A DNA stretch of 64,000 nucleotides from a virus. The notes beneath the pieces were generated by a model that was not told the origin of the DNA, did not search any database, and worked only from the letters and a program-made list of their open reading frames with translations. Shown here in pieces: positions 1-10,151 of the stretch. How positions within the stretch are numbered: the first letter of the stretch is position 1; the number at the start of each line of letters is the position of its first letter. The DNA lies in the IMG/VR virus record IMGVR_UViG_3300030117_001894, positions 1 through 64,000 of that record, one strand, 5' to 3'. The position numbers were made by a program, and so were the translations under genes.

Positions 1-984
1 CAAAGAACTAAGAACTTATTAAAGTTAGCTCTTAATACAAAGTATCGTAGAATCCTTACAGGTTTTCCCGTAACGCAATCACCGTTAGATTTATATAGCC
101 AAAGTGCATTTTTATCTACACAGTTATTGGGTTACTCATCGTTCTATTCATTTCAAAACAGATATGCAAAAGTTATTAATAGAAATATGGGGCAACGAAC
201 TTTTAGACAGGTGGTCGGCTATCAAAACTTAGAAGAACTAACTGATAATGTAAATGAGTTCTCTTACAGAGTGTTAAAGAAAGAATGTTTAGACTTGCCT
301 GATAAAGTTTATCAACGCAGGGAAGTTGAATTAACACCTGAACAAAAGAAAGTTTATAAACAATTAAAAGATTATGCTATCGCACAATTAGAATCTAGTG
401 AATTAGTAAGTGTTACTTCTGTTCTAACACAGATTCTTAGACTACACCAAGTTGTTTGTGGTTTCGTTAAACACGATCAAGGTGATGAAGTAGAAATTAA
501 AAACAATCGTTTAGATAGTTTATTAGACGTATTAGCAGAAACTCAAGGTAAAGTTATTATCTGGGCTAACTATCAATACGATATTAAACGTATCTTAAAA
601 ACATTACACGATACTGTAGGCACAGAAGCAGTAGCAACCTACTACGGTGAAACGTTAGATGAAGATAGACAAAAAATAATTAAATCATTTCAAGATCCTG
701 ATTCACCACTTACTTATTTAATTAGTAATGTACAAACAGGGGGTTATGGTATTACATTAACCGAAGCAAGTACCGTGATTTATTATTCGAATAATTATGA
801 TTTAGAAAGACGTTTACAATCGGAAGATAGGGCTCACCGTATAGGACAAACAAATAAAGTTACTTATATTGATCTTATTGCCAAAGGTACGGTTGATGAA
901 AAGATCGTAAAAGCTCTTAGAAATAAACTCGACCTAGCACAAGAAGTACTAGGTGATGAAAAGTGGAAGGACTGGATTACCTAA
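1..984 (+). CDS. SNF2-family helicase, C-terminal part (5' end outside window)
   Basis: The frame is open from the first base, so this is the C-terminal 327 residues of a longer protein. Near the start YRRILTGFPVTQSPLDLYSQ matches SNF2 motif III, and the RecA-like second lobe ends with TGGYGITLTEA (motif V) and SEDRAHRIGQT (motif VI). Such ATPases translocate on duplex DNA; in phages they are usually assigned to replication, recombination or anti-restriction. It is the only convincing plus-strand gene here, and its stop overlaps the stop of the convergent virion gene by 8 bp. Family assignment is firm; the role is inferred. Confidence 0.9.
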   Translation, partial: QRTKNLLKLALNTKYRRILTGFPVTQSPLDLYSQSAFLSTQLLGYSSFYSFQNRYAKVINRNMGQRTFRQVVGYQNLEELTDNVNEFSYRVLKKECLDLPDKVYQRREVELTPEQKKVYKQLKDYAIAQLESSELVSVTSVLTQILRLHQVVCGFVKHDQGDEVEIKNNRLDSLLDVLAETQGKVIIWANYQYDIKRILKTLHDTVGTEAVATYYGETLDEDRQKIIKSFQDPDSPLTYLISNVQTGGYGITLTEASTVIYYSNNYDLERRLQSEDRAHRIGQTNKVTYIDLIAKGTVDEKIVKALRNKLDLAQEVLGDEKWKDWIT

Positions 985-1642
985 TTTTTGGGGGCATTAC
1001 GCCTCGAGAAGAAACTAAATTATCAAACACCTCTTGTTTTTGTAAATCTTTTAATATAGAACCAAAAGTTTTAGCATCTCTATCAGAAAGAGTTCTACCA
1101 CTTTGACCAGACAGCACCTCTCTGTGTAAAGCTACGTCTTTATCAGAAATAGCTCGACCTGTTTGAGAATTATCTTTCACATTTTCCATGATCATTTGTT
1201 TCAAAACTTCAGCGTCTGTTAAAGGCAGACCGTCTTGAGCATATAAAGGTCCACCATTTTTCACCAGCATCGGGTCTTCTTGACCAACCTGTGCTATCAT
1301 CTGAGTTGCGGTTTGTAAGATATCGATAGCTGTTTGAGGATCTCCACCCGTTCTACCCATCGTCGCTTCAGCTAACATTGCTGCGTCTTGTTCAACCGAT
1401 ACAGGTTCTTCTACAGGCATATCTTGACCCCCCATTCCTGGTGGGGGTCCCATTGGGGGTTGTCCGCCACCCATCGAAGCTATACCACTGTTCATAAGAG
1501 GCTCTCCTGTCATTGAAACCTGATTTGGTATATTAGGTTGTGGTTGTGGTTGTGGTGGTCCTCCCATTGGTGGTCCTGGAGGAACGTTTTGTGTGCCGCC
1601 TGTTGTTCGTATGCTCATTAAATCTTCTATTCCGTTTGCCAT
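977..1642 (-). CDS. Pro/Gly-rich virion-associated protein with repeated GR(T/A)(L/I)SD motif
   Basis: About 221 aa, starting at MANGIEDLMS, where GGAG sits just upstream; a further 17 in-frame codons upstream lack such a site. Residues 15-75 are Pro/Gly/Gln-rich (GPPMGGPPQPQPQ), followed by an Ala-rich helical part. Near the C-terminus are two copies of one motif, QTGRAISDKDVALH and QSGRTLSDRDAKTF, which also occurs once in the 581-aa protein at 6310-8055. It is the last gene of the late operon and probably an internal virion protein. No enzyme domain recognised. Confidence 0.75.
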   Translation of the reverse strand: MANGIEDLMSIRTTGGTQNVPPGPPMGGPPQPQPQPNIPNQVSMTGEPLMNSGIASMGGGQPPMGPPPGMGGQDMPVEEPVSVEQDAAMLAEATMGRTGGDPQTAIDILQTATQMIAQVGQEDPMLVKNGGPLYAQDGLPLTDAEVLKQMIMENVKDNSQTGRAISDKDVALHREVLSGQSGRTLSDRDAKTFGSILKDLQKQEVFDNLVSSRGVMPPKIR

Positions 1643-1643
1643 T

Positions 1644-2561
1644 TTATCTCCGTGGTTTAAAACCTGATTGGAACACTTGAGTAAGTGTATCATTTTGTTT
1701 ATTTAAGGGCAACCTAGATAGCCCACTATTTAACATATTATTATTTCCCATAGGTACTCGACCACCACCTTTCATTCCTGTTGGTTTAGGTCTAAGCGGA
1801 CTATTTTCGAATCCTGGAGTGCTACCAAAAACACTTGGATCCATCGGTCTTGTATATCCTGCATTAACATTATCTAAAGGTCGTTCGTAAGGGATAACTG
1901 TTTCATATGATCTACGTACAGGTGGTATATAAACTTCTGGTGGTATTGTTCCTGGAGGTCCTTCTCCTCCTCCTGGAATATATCCATCGGGTAAATCTCC
2001 TGTTACGGGATCGGTAATTACTACAGGGGTTGTAGGATCTCCTGGAACTAAAACATAATCACCACCAGTTTCAGGATCAACAAAAGGATAGTCTGATACA
2101 GGAATATCAACATCGATTACATCATCATTCACTATACCTAATTCAGGAATGTTGAAATTAAAGTCAGGAAAATCAACAACACTTAAATCTGGTTCAGGCG
2201 TAGGTGTATTAAATACTTCTGTATACGGATTATCAACGAACGTTGGTATATCAGGAATATTTGTTAAATCTACATCTTCAAAACTAAGATCAGGTGAAGT
2301 AAAAGGTACATTAAATAACGTAGGATTAAAATTTGTATAATCGATATTTGGTGCTGTCGGTAACGAAGCTATCCCTTGTTCAGCTTCAGTTGCTTGTATA
2401 TCTTTAAAATCAGCAACGTCTGCTTCGTATTGATCTGTTGCGTTACCTCTAGCATTGTTCGCTTCTTTACGCATATTCATAACGTCGACAAGTTCAGGAT
2501 TCATTATTCCTGTCATATCGAAATCTTCGAATTGGAACATATTGTTATTAAATCTAGCCAT
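1644..2561 (-). CDS. Asp/Pro-rich putative virion protein
   Basis: 305 aa, not recognised by family. The N-terminal 65 residues look helical. The middle is low-complexity and Asp/Pro/Phe-rich (repeats such as PDLSF, IPDIPTF, VDFPDF), and the C-terminus holds a GMKGGGRVPMG glycine stretch of the kind common in phage ejection proteins. Its ATG overlaps the stop of the 1248-aa gene (TAATG), implying translational coupling within the late operon. Confidence 0.75.
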   Translation of the reverse strand: MARFNNNMFQFEDFDMTGIMNPELVDVMNMRKEANNARGNATDQYEADVADFKDIQATEAEQGIASLPTAPNIDYTNFNPTLFNVPFTSPDLSFEDVDLTNIPDIPTFVDNPYTEVFNTPTPEPDLSVVDFPDFNFNIPELGIVNDDVIDVDIPVSDYPFVDPETGGDYVLVPGDPTTPVVITDPVTGDLPDGYIPGGGEGPPGTIPPEVYIPPVRRSYETVIPYERPLDNVNAGYTRPMDPSVFGSTPGFENSPLRPKPTGMKGGGRVPMGNNNMLNSGLSRLPLNKQNDTLTQVFQSGFKPRR

Positions 2562-5500
2562 TAGTTAGTTGTTCCTGCTTCTTCTGTATCGATCTCCTCG
2601 TTAGTAGGAAATAACCAATTCGCTGTATCACTCGCCACACCGCTGATCGTTGCTCCTACTAAAGGAGGAGCCCATAAAGGAGCTGTACTCATACCCCCTC
2701 TAAGATTAGCGGGGAGTATTCCTGACTCCGTAGGCGTTGCTGCTGTTCTTAGCCATTCGTCTATTAAATTAGAGTATTCTTGACTACGGAAAGGACTATC
2801 AGAGTCTGAAAGAAAAGCAGTATCACTTTCACTTTCACCGTAAAGGGCTCTTAAATCTCTACCTATATCATAAGCATGAACACTGTCTAAAGTGTTAAGA
2901 AAACGAACAGCATCCGTTACGTTTTGTTTTCTATTAAGTTGTTTTGCTACTTTTTCTAACTTTTTTTCATCTAAAATTATTTCACCTAAAAACCTATTAA
3001 CTTTATCAGCTAAAGCTCTTTCTCTCCAACCCAGTCTCCAAGTGTAAGGGTTTAAAGGACCAAATAATAACCTACCTAAAACAGGCAATTCTACACCTTT
3101 TGCTTGTTTTGCAAATAAAGTGGCTCTTGCTCTTTCAGTTCCTATTTCTTCTGCTCTTTTCCAATATTGAACAGCCGCGTTTATTGTTCTTAAATCATCT
3201 ATTGTTTGTTTTCCTAAAAACGGTTCATAAAGTTTATCAAAACTTACATTAACTACTTTATCATTTTTACCCATAAGCGGGAAATCTTTTGTTAGTAGTT
3301 CATTAAGTTTATCTGCATCGATAACTTTTCTGCCTCCTTGATACTGCACTATTTGAGCATAGATATCTTGTCTAGCGGCGTGTTGAACGGCTGCTATTAA
3401 ATCTTTATCTCCATTACGCTTTAAAATTTGCATTAATTTCTGTCTTCTACCCACTGCTCCCGAAACATTTTCTAGTCCCCTTCCTCTAATTATATCAAGG
3501 ATCATTGTTTCAGGGTCTGCGTTTTTACCAAAAAGTGGAGCAAATTCATCATGTATTTTTTCTAACGTTTCTTCTCTCTTTCTAAGAGTTCTATTAACAA
3601 AATTTATAGAACTGTTCATGTCATCCCACTTAGGTCTAAGTATTTGACCTTCAAATCCTTTTTCAGGAAAAATAGATTTTATTAAACCTCCGTGTTTTTT
3701 CATCCATATATCGTGAGCTTTGGTCATTGCTGCAAAGTCTTTTTTGCCTTCAACAGACATAAAAGGCTCAATTACATCTCGTTTATAGTTCGCACCAATA
3801 GCTTTTTGTAATTGAAGTATTGTTGGTAAACCTTCTGGAACCGCCTCGTCTCTTAACATATGTATTAATGCGTCTGCTACAGGATGATAATCTGTACCTC
3901 CCGCCCTACCCGTCATTAAAGAATTTATTAATGCTTTTGGGTCGTCTTTTCCACTTTTTATTAATTGTTGAATAAATCGATGATTAGCAACTTCGCTCCT
4001 ATCTCTAAATTGATTTAATGTGTCCCAATAATCTTTACCCCACCCCGTTCGATTCATAAAAGCGTCAACGCCTTCTCCTGCAGGTTTCTTTTGCAACGCT
4101 GCTTTTCTTAACATAAGGTCCATTTGATTGTCAATCGCACCTATTAAATCTTTAATAGCTGCTGAAGTTGGTTCACTTATTTTACCACCTATAGAATTCT
4201 CTAATCCCCATAACTTAGTTCTCATCTCGTGCAGTTCACGAAAAGAGACATTAGCTCCTCCAATTTTTCCCTCACCAAAGCCTCTTAACCCTCTAATATT
4301 TACTATATCCTCTAATACTTCTGCAGTTTTAGGACCGTTAATATTTTCACTTAACCATTTTACAAGCTGTTTATCTTTCCTAAAAATCTCGCCTTTGCCT
4401 TTTTTAAACAGTGATTGTATTTCTTTTGCGAGGGGAGAAGAAGGAGTAATTTTAACATTTAGTCCTCCGTAAAGATCTTTTAGCTGATTTAACTTCTCGT
4501 TTACGGGTTTCATATATTGTTTTTGCATTAAAGCAAGACGAGAAATTTGAGGATTTCTCATCATCCCCACTACAGAGTCTGGGTCATCCACCATTTGAAA
4601 TAAATACTTACTTAGAGCAACATCTTCGCCAATTTCTCCTGGAAGTTTATTCGAGGCAGGGAGTATTCCAAGAGCTGTAATATCATCAATACCTAATTCT
4701 AATAATTCTTTTTCTCCTTTTTGCCAATTTAACATAGCGTTTTCAAACATATCCCAAGTTCGATCAATTTCGTCTTTTAATTGTTGTTCAATAACACCGC
4801 CTCTTTTACCTAATTGCTGACCTAAGTCTGCTGCCGCTTTATAAGCTCCTTCTTTGGTTCCCGTATTCATAAGAATATCTTGAACAAACAATAAACGTGA
4901 TGCGTCATTTTGTAGAATTTGATTTTCTAACATTTCGAAGGTCATATCTCCTGTTAATCCTTCTTTTCGCATTAAATTCACCATACTTAAAGCAAAATCA
5001 GCATCAGGTCCTAGTGACCCCTCACCTAAAAACATTTTATAATTTTTACCCGTAACTTGTAGAATACGTTTTTTTATTTCAGAGGGCGTTTTTCCTATTA
5101 GATCATCTAAGAGAGCGTTAGCTTCTTTACTTCCTTCTTCTATTCCTGCTGCTTTAAGACCTGCTTGGTAATCGTTTCTTAAATCCATCATTCTTGTTGC
5201 AATATAATCAGGAACAGGTTTGTTTGTTATAAAATTCCACGCTCCTCGCATACCCGCTAACCCAGCAGTTATTGTTGCGTTACCTGCTGTTGCAAAAGCA
5301 GCTAACATCCCTGAATCTTTAGCGGCTTGCCAATAATACTCATCAGGGCTCATCATACCTATATCTTTTGTAAAGGCTTCGTAACCAAGGGCTAGTCTAG
5401 TAAATTCTCCAAATCCTGCTCCACCCCCCATAGCAGCCGCATCGCGTCCCCACTCTATAAATTTTCGTGATGGAGATTTATAAAATCTTTGATAAGGTTT

Positions 5501-6307
5501 TCGCCATGCTCTAAGTATTTTTAATGCTCCCAGTTCTCCAGCAAGAGCAGGAGTTTCTCTTGTTAAAAATTCGGCAAAATCTCCGCCATCTACTCCTGGT
5601 GCATTAAAAGGAAAAGCTTCAACTAAATTACCCTCTTCGTCATATTCACGTCTAATAATAGGTCCTTGCTCTCCTATCGGTCTTCCAGGATATAAATATT
5701 CAGCTTCAGGTAAGCGATAACCAAAATCATCATACTGAACAGGACCGCTAATAATACTTTGAACATCTCTAGCTGATTTGTTCCTAGGCAAAGTAGCGGC
5801 TTTAAGTCTTTCCCATGTGCCTGTTCCTTCTTCAAAAGTAATTCCTTGTTTAGCTAAATCATGTGCTTTTGAATAAATGTTTACATGATGCCATTCAGGA
5901 TTTACATACCCTTGGGTACTAAAAAAAGCGTCCTCTGCCCCCATGATTCTTTTAATTTCATCAGGGTCAGTTGTTGGAACAAAATTTGGATTATTTATAT
6001 TAGTTTGTAAATAATTTTGCCATTCGTTAGTTTCTGTTATTCTAGGTCCAGGTTGAATGGAAATAGGTGGTCGGAGTTTTTTTCTTTCTGTATTTAATAA
6101 GTTTTCCATTTCTTCAGTAAACGTGATCCCTTCTTTTTTAAGATATATTTCATCGTATTTTGCTAAATCTTCTTCAGGCATTTGATCGTACAAAAACAAA
6201 AATTTTAATTGTTGGTCTTTGAATTTGTCTCCTACTAATACATTTGGATTAATAGCCGACGAGATAGGCGTATTTGCGTAGTCCTCTATGGTGTATTTTT
6301 CTGCCAT
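2561..6307 (-). CDS. Large internal virion (ejection) protein, 1248 aa
   Basis: Largest protein of the window, in the cluster of Gly/Ala-rich and helical proteins that closes the late operon. The body is mostly helical, with a glycine-rich, membrane-compatible stretch near residues 285-355 (AAAMGGGAGFGEF, AAFATAGNATITAGLAG). No peptidoglycan hydrolase or other enzyme motif was seen. Size, position and composition fit podovirus internal core or ejection proteins that leave the capsid ahead of the DNA; this is context inference. A predicted plus-strand frame inside it (4128-4472) is a shadow. Confidence 0.75.
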   Translation of the reverse strand: MAEKYTIEDYANTPISSAINPNVLVGDKFKDQQLKFLFLYDQMPEEDLAKYDEIYLKKEGITFTEEMENLLNTERKKLRPPISIQPGPRITETNEWQNYLQTNINNPNFVPTTDPDEIKRIMGAEDAFFSTQGYVNPEWHHVNIYSKAHDLAKQGITFEEGTGTWERLKAATLPRNKSARDVQSIISGPVQYDDFGYRLPEAEYLYPGRPIGEQGPIIRREYDEEGNLVEAFPFNAPGVDGGDFAEFLTRETPALAGELGALKILRAWRKPYQRFYKSPSRKFIEWGRDAAAMGGGAGFGEFTRLALGYEAFTKDIGMMSPDEYYWQAAKDSGMLAAFATAGNATITAGLAGMRGAWNFITNKPVPDYIATRMMDLRNDYQAGLKAAGIEEGSKEANALLDDLIGKTPSEIKKRILQVTGKNYKMFLGEGSLGPDADFALSMVNLMRKEGLTGDMTFEMLENQILQNDASRLLFVQDILMNTGTKEGAYKAAADLGQQLGKRGGVIEQQLKDEIDRTWDMFENAMLNWQKGEKELLELGIDDITALGILPASNKLPGEIGEDVALSKYLFQMVDDPDSVVGMMRNPQISRLALMQKQYMKPVNEKLNQLKDLYGGLNVKITPSSPLAKEIQSLFKKGKGEIFRKDKQLVKWLSENINGPKTAEVLEDIVNIRGLRGFGEGKIGGANVSFRELHEMRTKLWGLENSIGGKISEPTSAAIKDLIGAIDNQMDLMLRKAALQKKPAGEGVDAFMNRTGWGKDYWDTLNQFRDRSEVANHRFIQQLIKSGKDDPKALINSLMTGRAGGTDYHPVADALIHMLRDEAVPEGLPTILQLQKAIGANYKRDVIEPFMSVEGKKDFAAMTKAHDIWMKKHGGLIKSIFPEKGFEGQILRPKWDDMNSSINFVNRTLRKREETLEKIHDEFAPLFGKNADPETMILDIIRGRGLENVSGAVGRRQKLMQILKRNGDKDLIAAVQHAARQDIYAQIVQYQGGRKVIDADKLNELLTKDFPLMGKNDKVVNVSFDKLYEPFLGKQTIDDLRTINAAVQYWKRAEEIGTERARATLFAKQAKGVELPVLGRLLFGPLNPYTWRLGWRERALADKVNRFLGEIILDEKKLEKVAKQLNRKQNVTDAVRFLNTLDSVHAYDIGRDLRALYGESESDTAFLSDSDSPFRSQEYSNLIDEWLRTAATPTESGILPANLRGGMSTAPLWAPPLVGATISGVASDTANWLFPTNEEIDTEEAGTTN

Positions 6308-6309
6308 AC

Positions 6310-8055
6310 TTAACCTACACCTGACCTACCACGACCACGAGGTCCTGTGGGAACAGGAGGGAATTGAGTTTCTCCAGGACCTGTACTTCCACTACGTATT
6401 TGCTCTATCATTTCGAAGTATTTTTTATAGTAATCGTTTTCCCAATTTAATCCTGGAATCGGATCTCTTTTTACAGCATCTATTCCATGTTCTTTCCTAG
6501 CCGCTACTAACGTCATTAAATATTGATGATAGGGGTTATTCTCTATTCCTTCTCTAAGCCAAGCCTGTGGAATGCTATATAATTTTTGTGCCCCCGTTTG
6601 CTGGTCTATGGTGCCTGTTAACCATCGTTCTGACCAAGGAGTTGCATCGTTATAGTCTCTTCTATAATCTGCGGCTAAACTATTTTTCTCATGTTCCGAC
6701 ATTTTTATAGAAAGGGTGTTTAATTGTGAATTATACCAAGTAGTTAAAGCTCGTATTGCTCCTTGGGGATTTCTTGGTCCTTTATTACCCTCTCCAAAAG
6801 AAGCTCCTAACTGTTCTAAGTGTAATGCTAAATCTTTATCTGATAATGTTCTACCTGTCTGTCCATTGGCTGCTGCGGCTAAATAAGCTAAATTAATCAT
6901 AGCACTTCTAAATTCAGCATCGTTTCCTGCACTGCCAAACAGTTTTGTAAAATTAAGATCTTTCCTTATCGTTGTCATTGTTCCGTCTGCATTCATTACT
7001 TCTTCAGTGTAAGGAATTGCTTCTACGTTTAAAAAAGCATCAGACACCTTTCCTGTTTTTTGGTCAAGCCAACTTAAATTGTCTCCGTTTTCTATTTTAG
7101 GAGAAAATAACCCTATTTCTACTCCCGCTGCTTTTAGATTATTACCTAAACGAAGAACAGGACCTAGATACGTTGTAGTTATATCAGCACTTTGCATTAT
7201 ATTTTCTATAAGGTCATTTATTATAGGAGTTGCCCCTTTAAGCGTTGTAGCTGCTGTTTCTAATTTATCTCTTTCTTCCGTCCAAGTTTTTTTAGAATCT
7301 GCACCACTAGCTCTATAGCTATCTGGTCTAGGAGGCTCCCCAACAATCCAATTAGGGCTTCTATAATATTCTCCTGGTTTTACTTTTTTACGGGTTCCGT
7401 TTTCGTCTATGGTTACATCTTCTTTTTTCCCTAAACTTTGGATGTAAAATCCTCCATTAGGTCCTTCTATCGCACTACGAGCGATAGTTGAATCCTCTAT
7501 GTTGTAGGCAGGGCTAACGTTTAATGTTTTTGCTAATTGAGCTGTAGTGTAGTCTCCAATAAAATCAGTACGTGCAAGATCGCTTGCACTTCTAATTTTA
7601 TTTAAAGCACTTGAAGTTGATGTAAATGCAGAAAGTTCTCTAGGGTCAGTGAAAGCTAAAGCGGGGAGGTTTTCTAATGCCATTCGTCCCCATTTTTTCC
7701 AACCTGAAAGTTCTCGGCTTGGTCCATATAATTTATCCGCTTCATATCGAGCCTCATCTCCTTTTAATATTTCACTTTGAATATCTTCTAGCGAATATGT
7801 TTTCTCTACATCAGTTGGTGTAGGAGCAGGAGCAGGTGCTGGTTCTCCTGGGAAAAAATAGTTACCTAATCCCTGTAATAAAAAAGGTGCAATAGCTGCA
7901 TAAGGATTAACTTTAGCAGGAGCTTGAGGAGGAGTTTGTCTACGTGCGGTAGGAAATCTAACAGCCGCAGGAGCTAGTTTTACAGGTGTAATTCCAGGAC
8001 TTTGCTGTCCACCAAACTTAGGAAAAGGATTTAAACTAGGTAATCCGTTTGCCAT
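6310..8055 (-). CDS. Internal virion protein, 581 aa
   Basis: The N-terminal 85 residues are Pro/Ala-rich (APAPAPTPTD); the rest is helical and without a recognised catalytic domain. A segment NGQTGRTLSDKDLALHLEQL matches the double motif in the 977-1642 protein, so the two may share a domain or binding mode. The C-terminus is Gly/Arg-rich. It lies 2 bp upstream of the 1248-aa gene and its start overlaps the stop of the 382-aa gene. Probably part of the ejected internal core. Confidence 0.75.
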   Translation of the reverse strand: MANGLPSLNPFPKFGGQQSPGITPVKLAPAAVRFPTARRQTPPQAPAKVNPYAAIAPFLLQGLGNYFFPGEPAPAPAPTPTDVEKTYSLEDIQSEILKGDEARYEADKLYGPSRELSGWKKWGRMALENLPALAFTDPRELSAFTSTSSALNKIRSASDLARTDFIGDYTTAQLAKTLNVSPAYNIEDSTIARSAIEGPNGGFYIQSLGKKEDVTIDENGTRKKVKPGEYYRSPNWIVGEPPRPDSYRASGADSKKTWTEERDKLETAATTLKGATPIINDLIENIMQSADITTTYLGPVLRLGNNLKAAGVEIGLFSPKIENGDNLSWLDQKTGKVSDAFLNVEAIPYTEEVMNADGTMTTIRKDLNFTKLFGSAGNDAEFRSAMINLAYLAAAANGQTGRTLSDKDLALHLEQLGASFGEGNKGPRNPQGAIRALTTWYNSQLNTLSIKMSEHEKNSLAADYRRDYNDATPWSERWLTGTIDQQTGAQKLYSIPQAWLREGIENNPYHQYLMTLVAARKEHGIDAVKRDPIPGLNWENDYYKKYFEMIEQIRSGSTGPGETQFPPVPTGPRGRGRSGVG

Positions 8056-9203
8056 TATGAATAGTTTCCGTACATTGGATTACCATAAAAACCACCTATA
8101 CCACCAAATCTAGGATCTCCACCGTATTGTGTTCCTGTATTTAATGAAGGAGCATACATTGCATTAGTAGTTGGAGTAGCACCTGCATAACCGTAACCAC
8201 CTGCCAACGGTCCAAGAGCCGCGGTAATCGAACCAACGTTTTGTAATGTTTGCATCGGTAAGTTGTATTGACCAACAAAGTTTTGATAACCAAGATCCAT
8301 TAACGATTGTTGTCTGCCTCTACCTAATCCACCTAAAGCTAATTGTTGATTAATATCGTTTTGTTGTAATGTTTGTAATGCGGGAGCCATACTACCGTAT
8401 TGTTGACCTAATTGACCAAAGCCTTGAGTAAACTGAGAACCTAACCCTGCTAATCCTTGACCACCTTGTAATCCCATACCGAACATTCCTTGACCTAATT
8501 GTCCTTGTAATCCTGCGAATTGGGCTTGTCTACCTTGTTGTGCTTCGAATGCTTGTTGTGCTCTATTTGCTGCGTCTTGAAAACCACCTGAACGTATACC
8601 TGCAATCGCTTCTGCTACTCCACGTTCTTGTTGCCTAGCTAATTCACTTTGAGCTAACCTACCACGTGACCCACCAAAAGCTCCTTGGGAAACAGCTCTA
8701 TCTCTAAGAGCCATATCTTGTTGTGCCCCTTGTCGGTCTAAATCTGTAAGTGTTTGTTGAACAACTGCGTCTTCAAAAGGATTATAAAAACTACCTATCC
8801 CACGTGGGTCAAAAGACCTTGTAGCTCCTTGACCTGTAATATTAGCTTGAGAAGTTAAATCCCTACCGCTTCTTAAACCTTGAGATATTTCATCAGCCCC
8901 ACGTACTGTTCCTGCTCTAGAAACATCTGCGGCTTCGCTTAATAAATTCGCTTGTTCGCCTAAATAAGGTCTATAACTACCAATAGCCGCGTCTTGCAGA
9001 TCCATTGCATATCTTTCTCTAGGATCAAATTGAGCTACTCGTGGACCTGTATAAGTAAACGGACTACTATCAGGTCTCCCCATGTTTTCAAACTGGTCAG
9101 TTAAAAACTGTTTTGCGTAAGGAAAAATACCTGTACGTAAAAAATCGCCTATATAACCCGCGGGGGCTTGACTTGAATATTCTTGTTCTTCTCTAGTTGC
9201 CAT
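8055..9203 (-). CDS. Gly/Gln-rich internal virion protein
   Basis: 382 aa. Residues 80-230 form an Ala/Gln/Arg-rich helical region (QGAFGGSRGRLAQSELARQQ) and residues 230-330 are Gly/Gln-rich with short LGQGM/GLQGGQG repeats. The tail is rich in Gly, Tyr and Asn. This composition is typical of marine phage proteins placed between the tail and ejection genes. Function inferred from position only. Confidence 0.75.
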   Translation of the reverse strand: MATREEQEYSSQAPAGYIGDFLRTGIFPYAKQFLTDQFENMGRPDSSPFTYTGPRVAQFDPRERYAMDLQDAAIGSYRPYLGEQANLLSEAADVSRAGTVRGADEISQGLRSGRDLTSQANITGQGATRSFDPRGIGSFYNPFEDAVVQQTLTDLDRQGAQQDMALRDRAVSQGAFGGSRGRLAQSELARQQERGVAEAIAGIRSGGFQDAANRAQQAFEAQQGRQAQFAGLQGQLGQGMFGMGLQGGQGLAGLGSQFTQGFGQLGQQYGSMAPALQTLQQNDINQQLALGGLGRGRQQSLMDLGYQNFVGQYNLPMQTLQNVGSITAALGPLAGGYGYAGATPTTNAMYAPSLNTGTQYGGDPRFGGIGGFYGNPMYGNYS

Positions 9204-9206
9204 AAA

Positions 9207-10151
9207 TTATCCGTATCTTAAATTTCCCATTTTATTAAACGCTTCTAAACGAGCTAAACCTTTAGCATGACTACCATCACCCGCAGCATCAACAGCGGCT
9301 TTAGAAAGCATAAACTCACCGTTACTTGCCATTACAGGTATAAGGTCATCTTTAGGACCTCCTGGACCTCTCATCTGTCCTCCGTGAGGCATAAACATCG
9401 GTCTTTGTAATACTTTACCTTGATTAGCAAAAGTAACTTTAGAACCACCAATCGGTTGTATATTCATTTGTGCTGATCTTCTACGTGCTGAATTTCCTGG
9501 AAGTGTTTGTGTACTAACCATACTGCCTTTACGTTTAGGTGGATCAGTCATTAAAGTAGCAAGAACTTTAGTTAATGAACCTACTCCCGCTTCAAATAAT
9601 TCAGGATCTGTTGCATATATATTAGCAAATTTTTGTATTCCTGTTTGTTCTTGTCCTACTTCAGGTATTTGCATATCATCAATCGAAGGTTTTAATTCAT
9701 TTTGATCCATACTTATTTCTAAAGCATCAGGAGAATAAGGATCCATAGTTTCTATTTTAGTGAAATCAATCCCCTCAGGACTTTTTAAATCTTCTATAGA
9801 TAGCCCTAATATATCTAAAATACCACTACCATTAGCCTTATATTGAACAGGTCCACCGTATGCAAGACTAGCTAACCCTTCTAGGTCAACTCCTGATTGT
9901 TGTAACATCGCGATTAGTTTTTCTTCTTCAGTTAAGTTTTCTGGCTCTGCCATATTTTCAGCTTCGAAATCACCAAAGTCTTCTACCGTAGTACCTTGAA
10001 CAGGAGTAACTTGAATATCTCCTCCAGGTTGTAACGAAGGAGCAGTTCCTCCACCGATAGCAGCTTTAGGATCGTTACGTGTATTACTAGCGTATTTAGT
10101 TGCCGCTAACGTAGTTAAAGCGGGGACAATAATACCCCAAGGTATAGCCAT
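9207..10151 (-). CDS. Virion protein with C-terminal GGxMRGPGG...DLIPVMASNGEF signature
   Basis: 314 aa. Starts with a short hydrophobic stretch (IPWGIIVPALTTLAATKYAS). The C-terminal 60 residues hold GGQMRGPGGPKDDLIPVMAS, then NGEFMLSKAAVDAAG, a signature frequent in structural or internal proteins of marine tailed phages. The start overlaps the stop of the 35-aa gene (TAATG). It likely belongs to the ejection protein set; no enzymatic motif. Confidence 0.8.
   Translation of the reverse strand: MAIPWGIIVPALTTLAATKYASNTRNDPKAAIGGGTAPSLQPGGDIQVTPVQGTTVEDFGDFEAENMAEPENLTEEEKLIAMLQQSGVDLEGLASLAYGGPVQYKANGSGILDILGLSIEDLKSPEGIDFTKIETMDPYSPDALEISMDQNELKPSIDDMQIPEVGQEQTGIQKFANIYATDPELFEAGVGSLTKVLATLMTDPPKRKGSMVSTQTLPGNSARRRSAQMNIQPIGGSKVTFANQGKVLQRPMFMPHGGQMRGPGGPKDDLIPVMASNGEFMLSKAAVDAAGDGSHAKGLARLEAFNKMGNLRYG

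Noticed and set aside
4128-4472. 114-codon plus-strand frame inside the 1248-aa gene
   Set aside because: Shadow frame within a long, coherent coding sequence.
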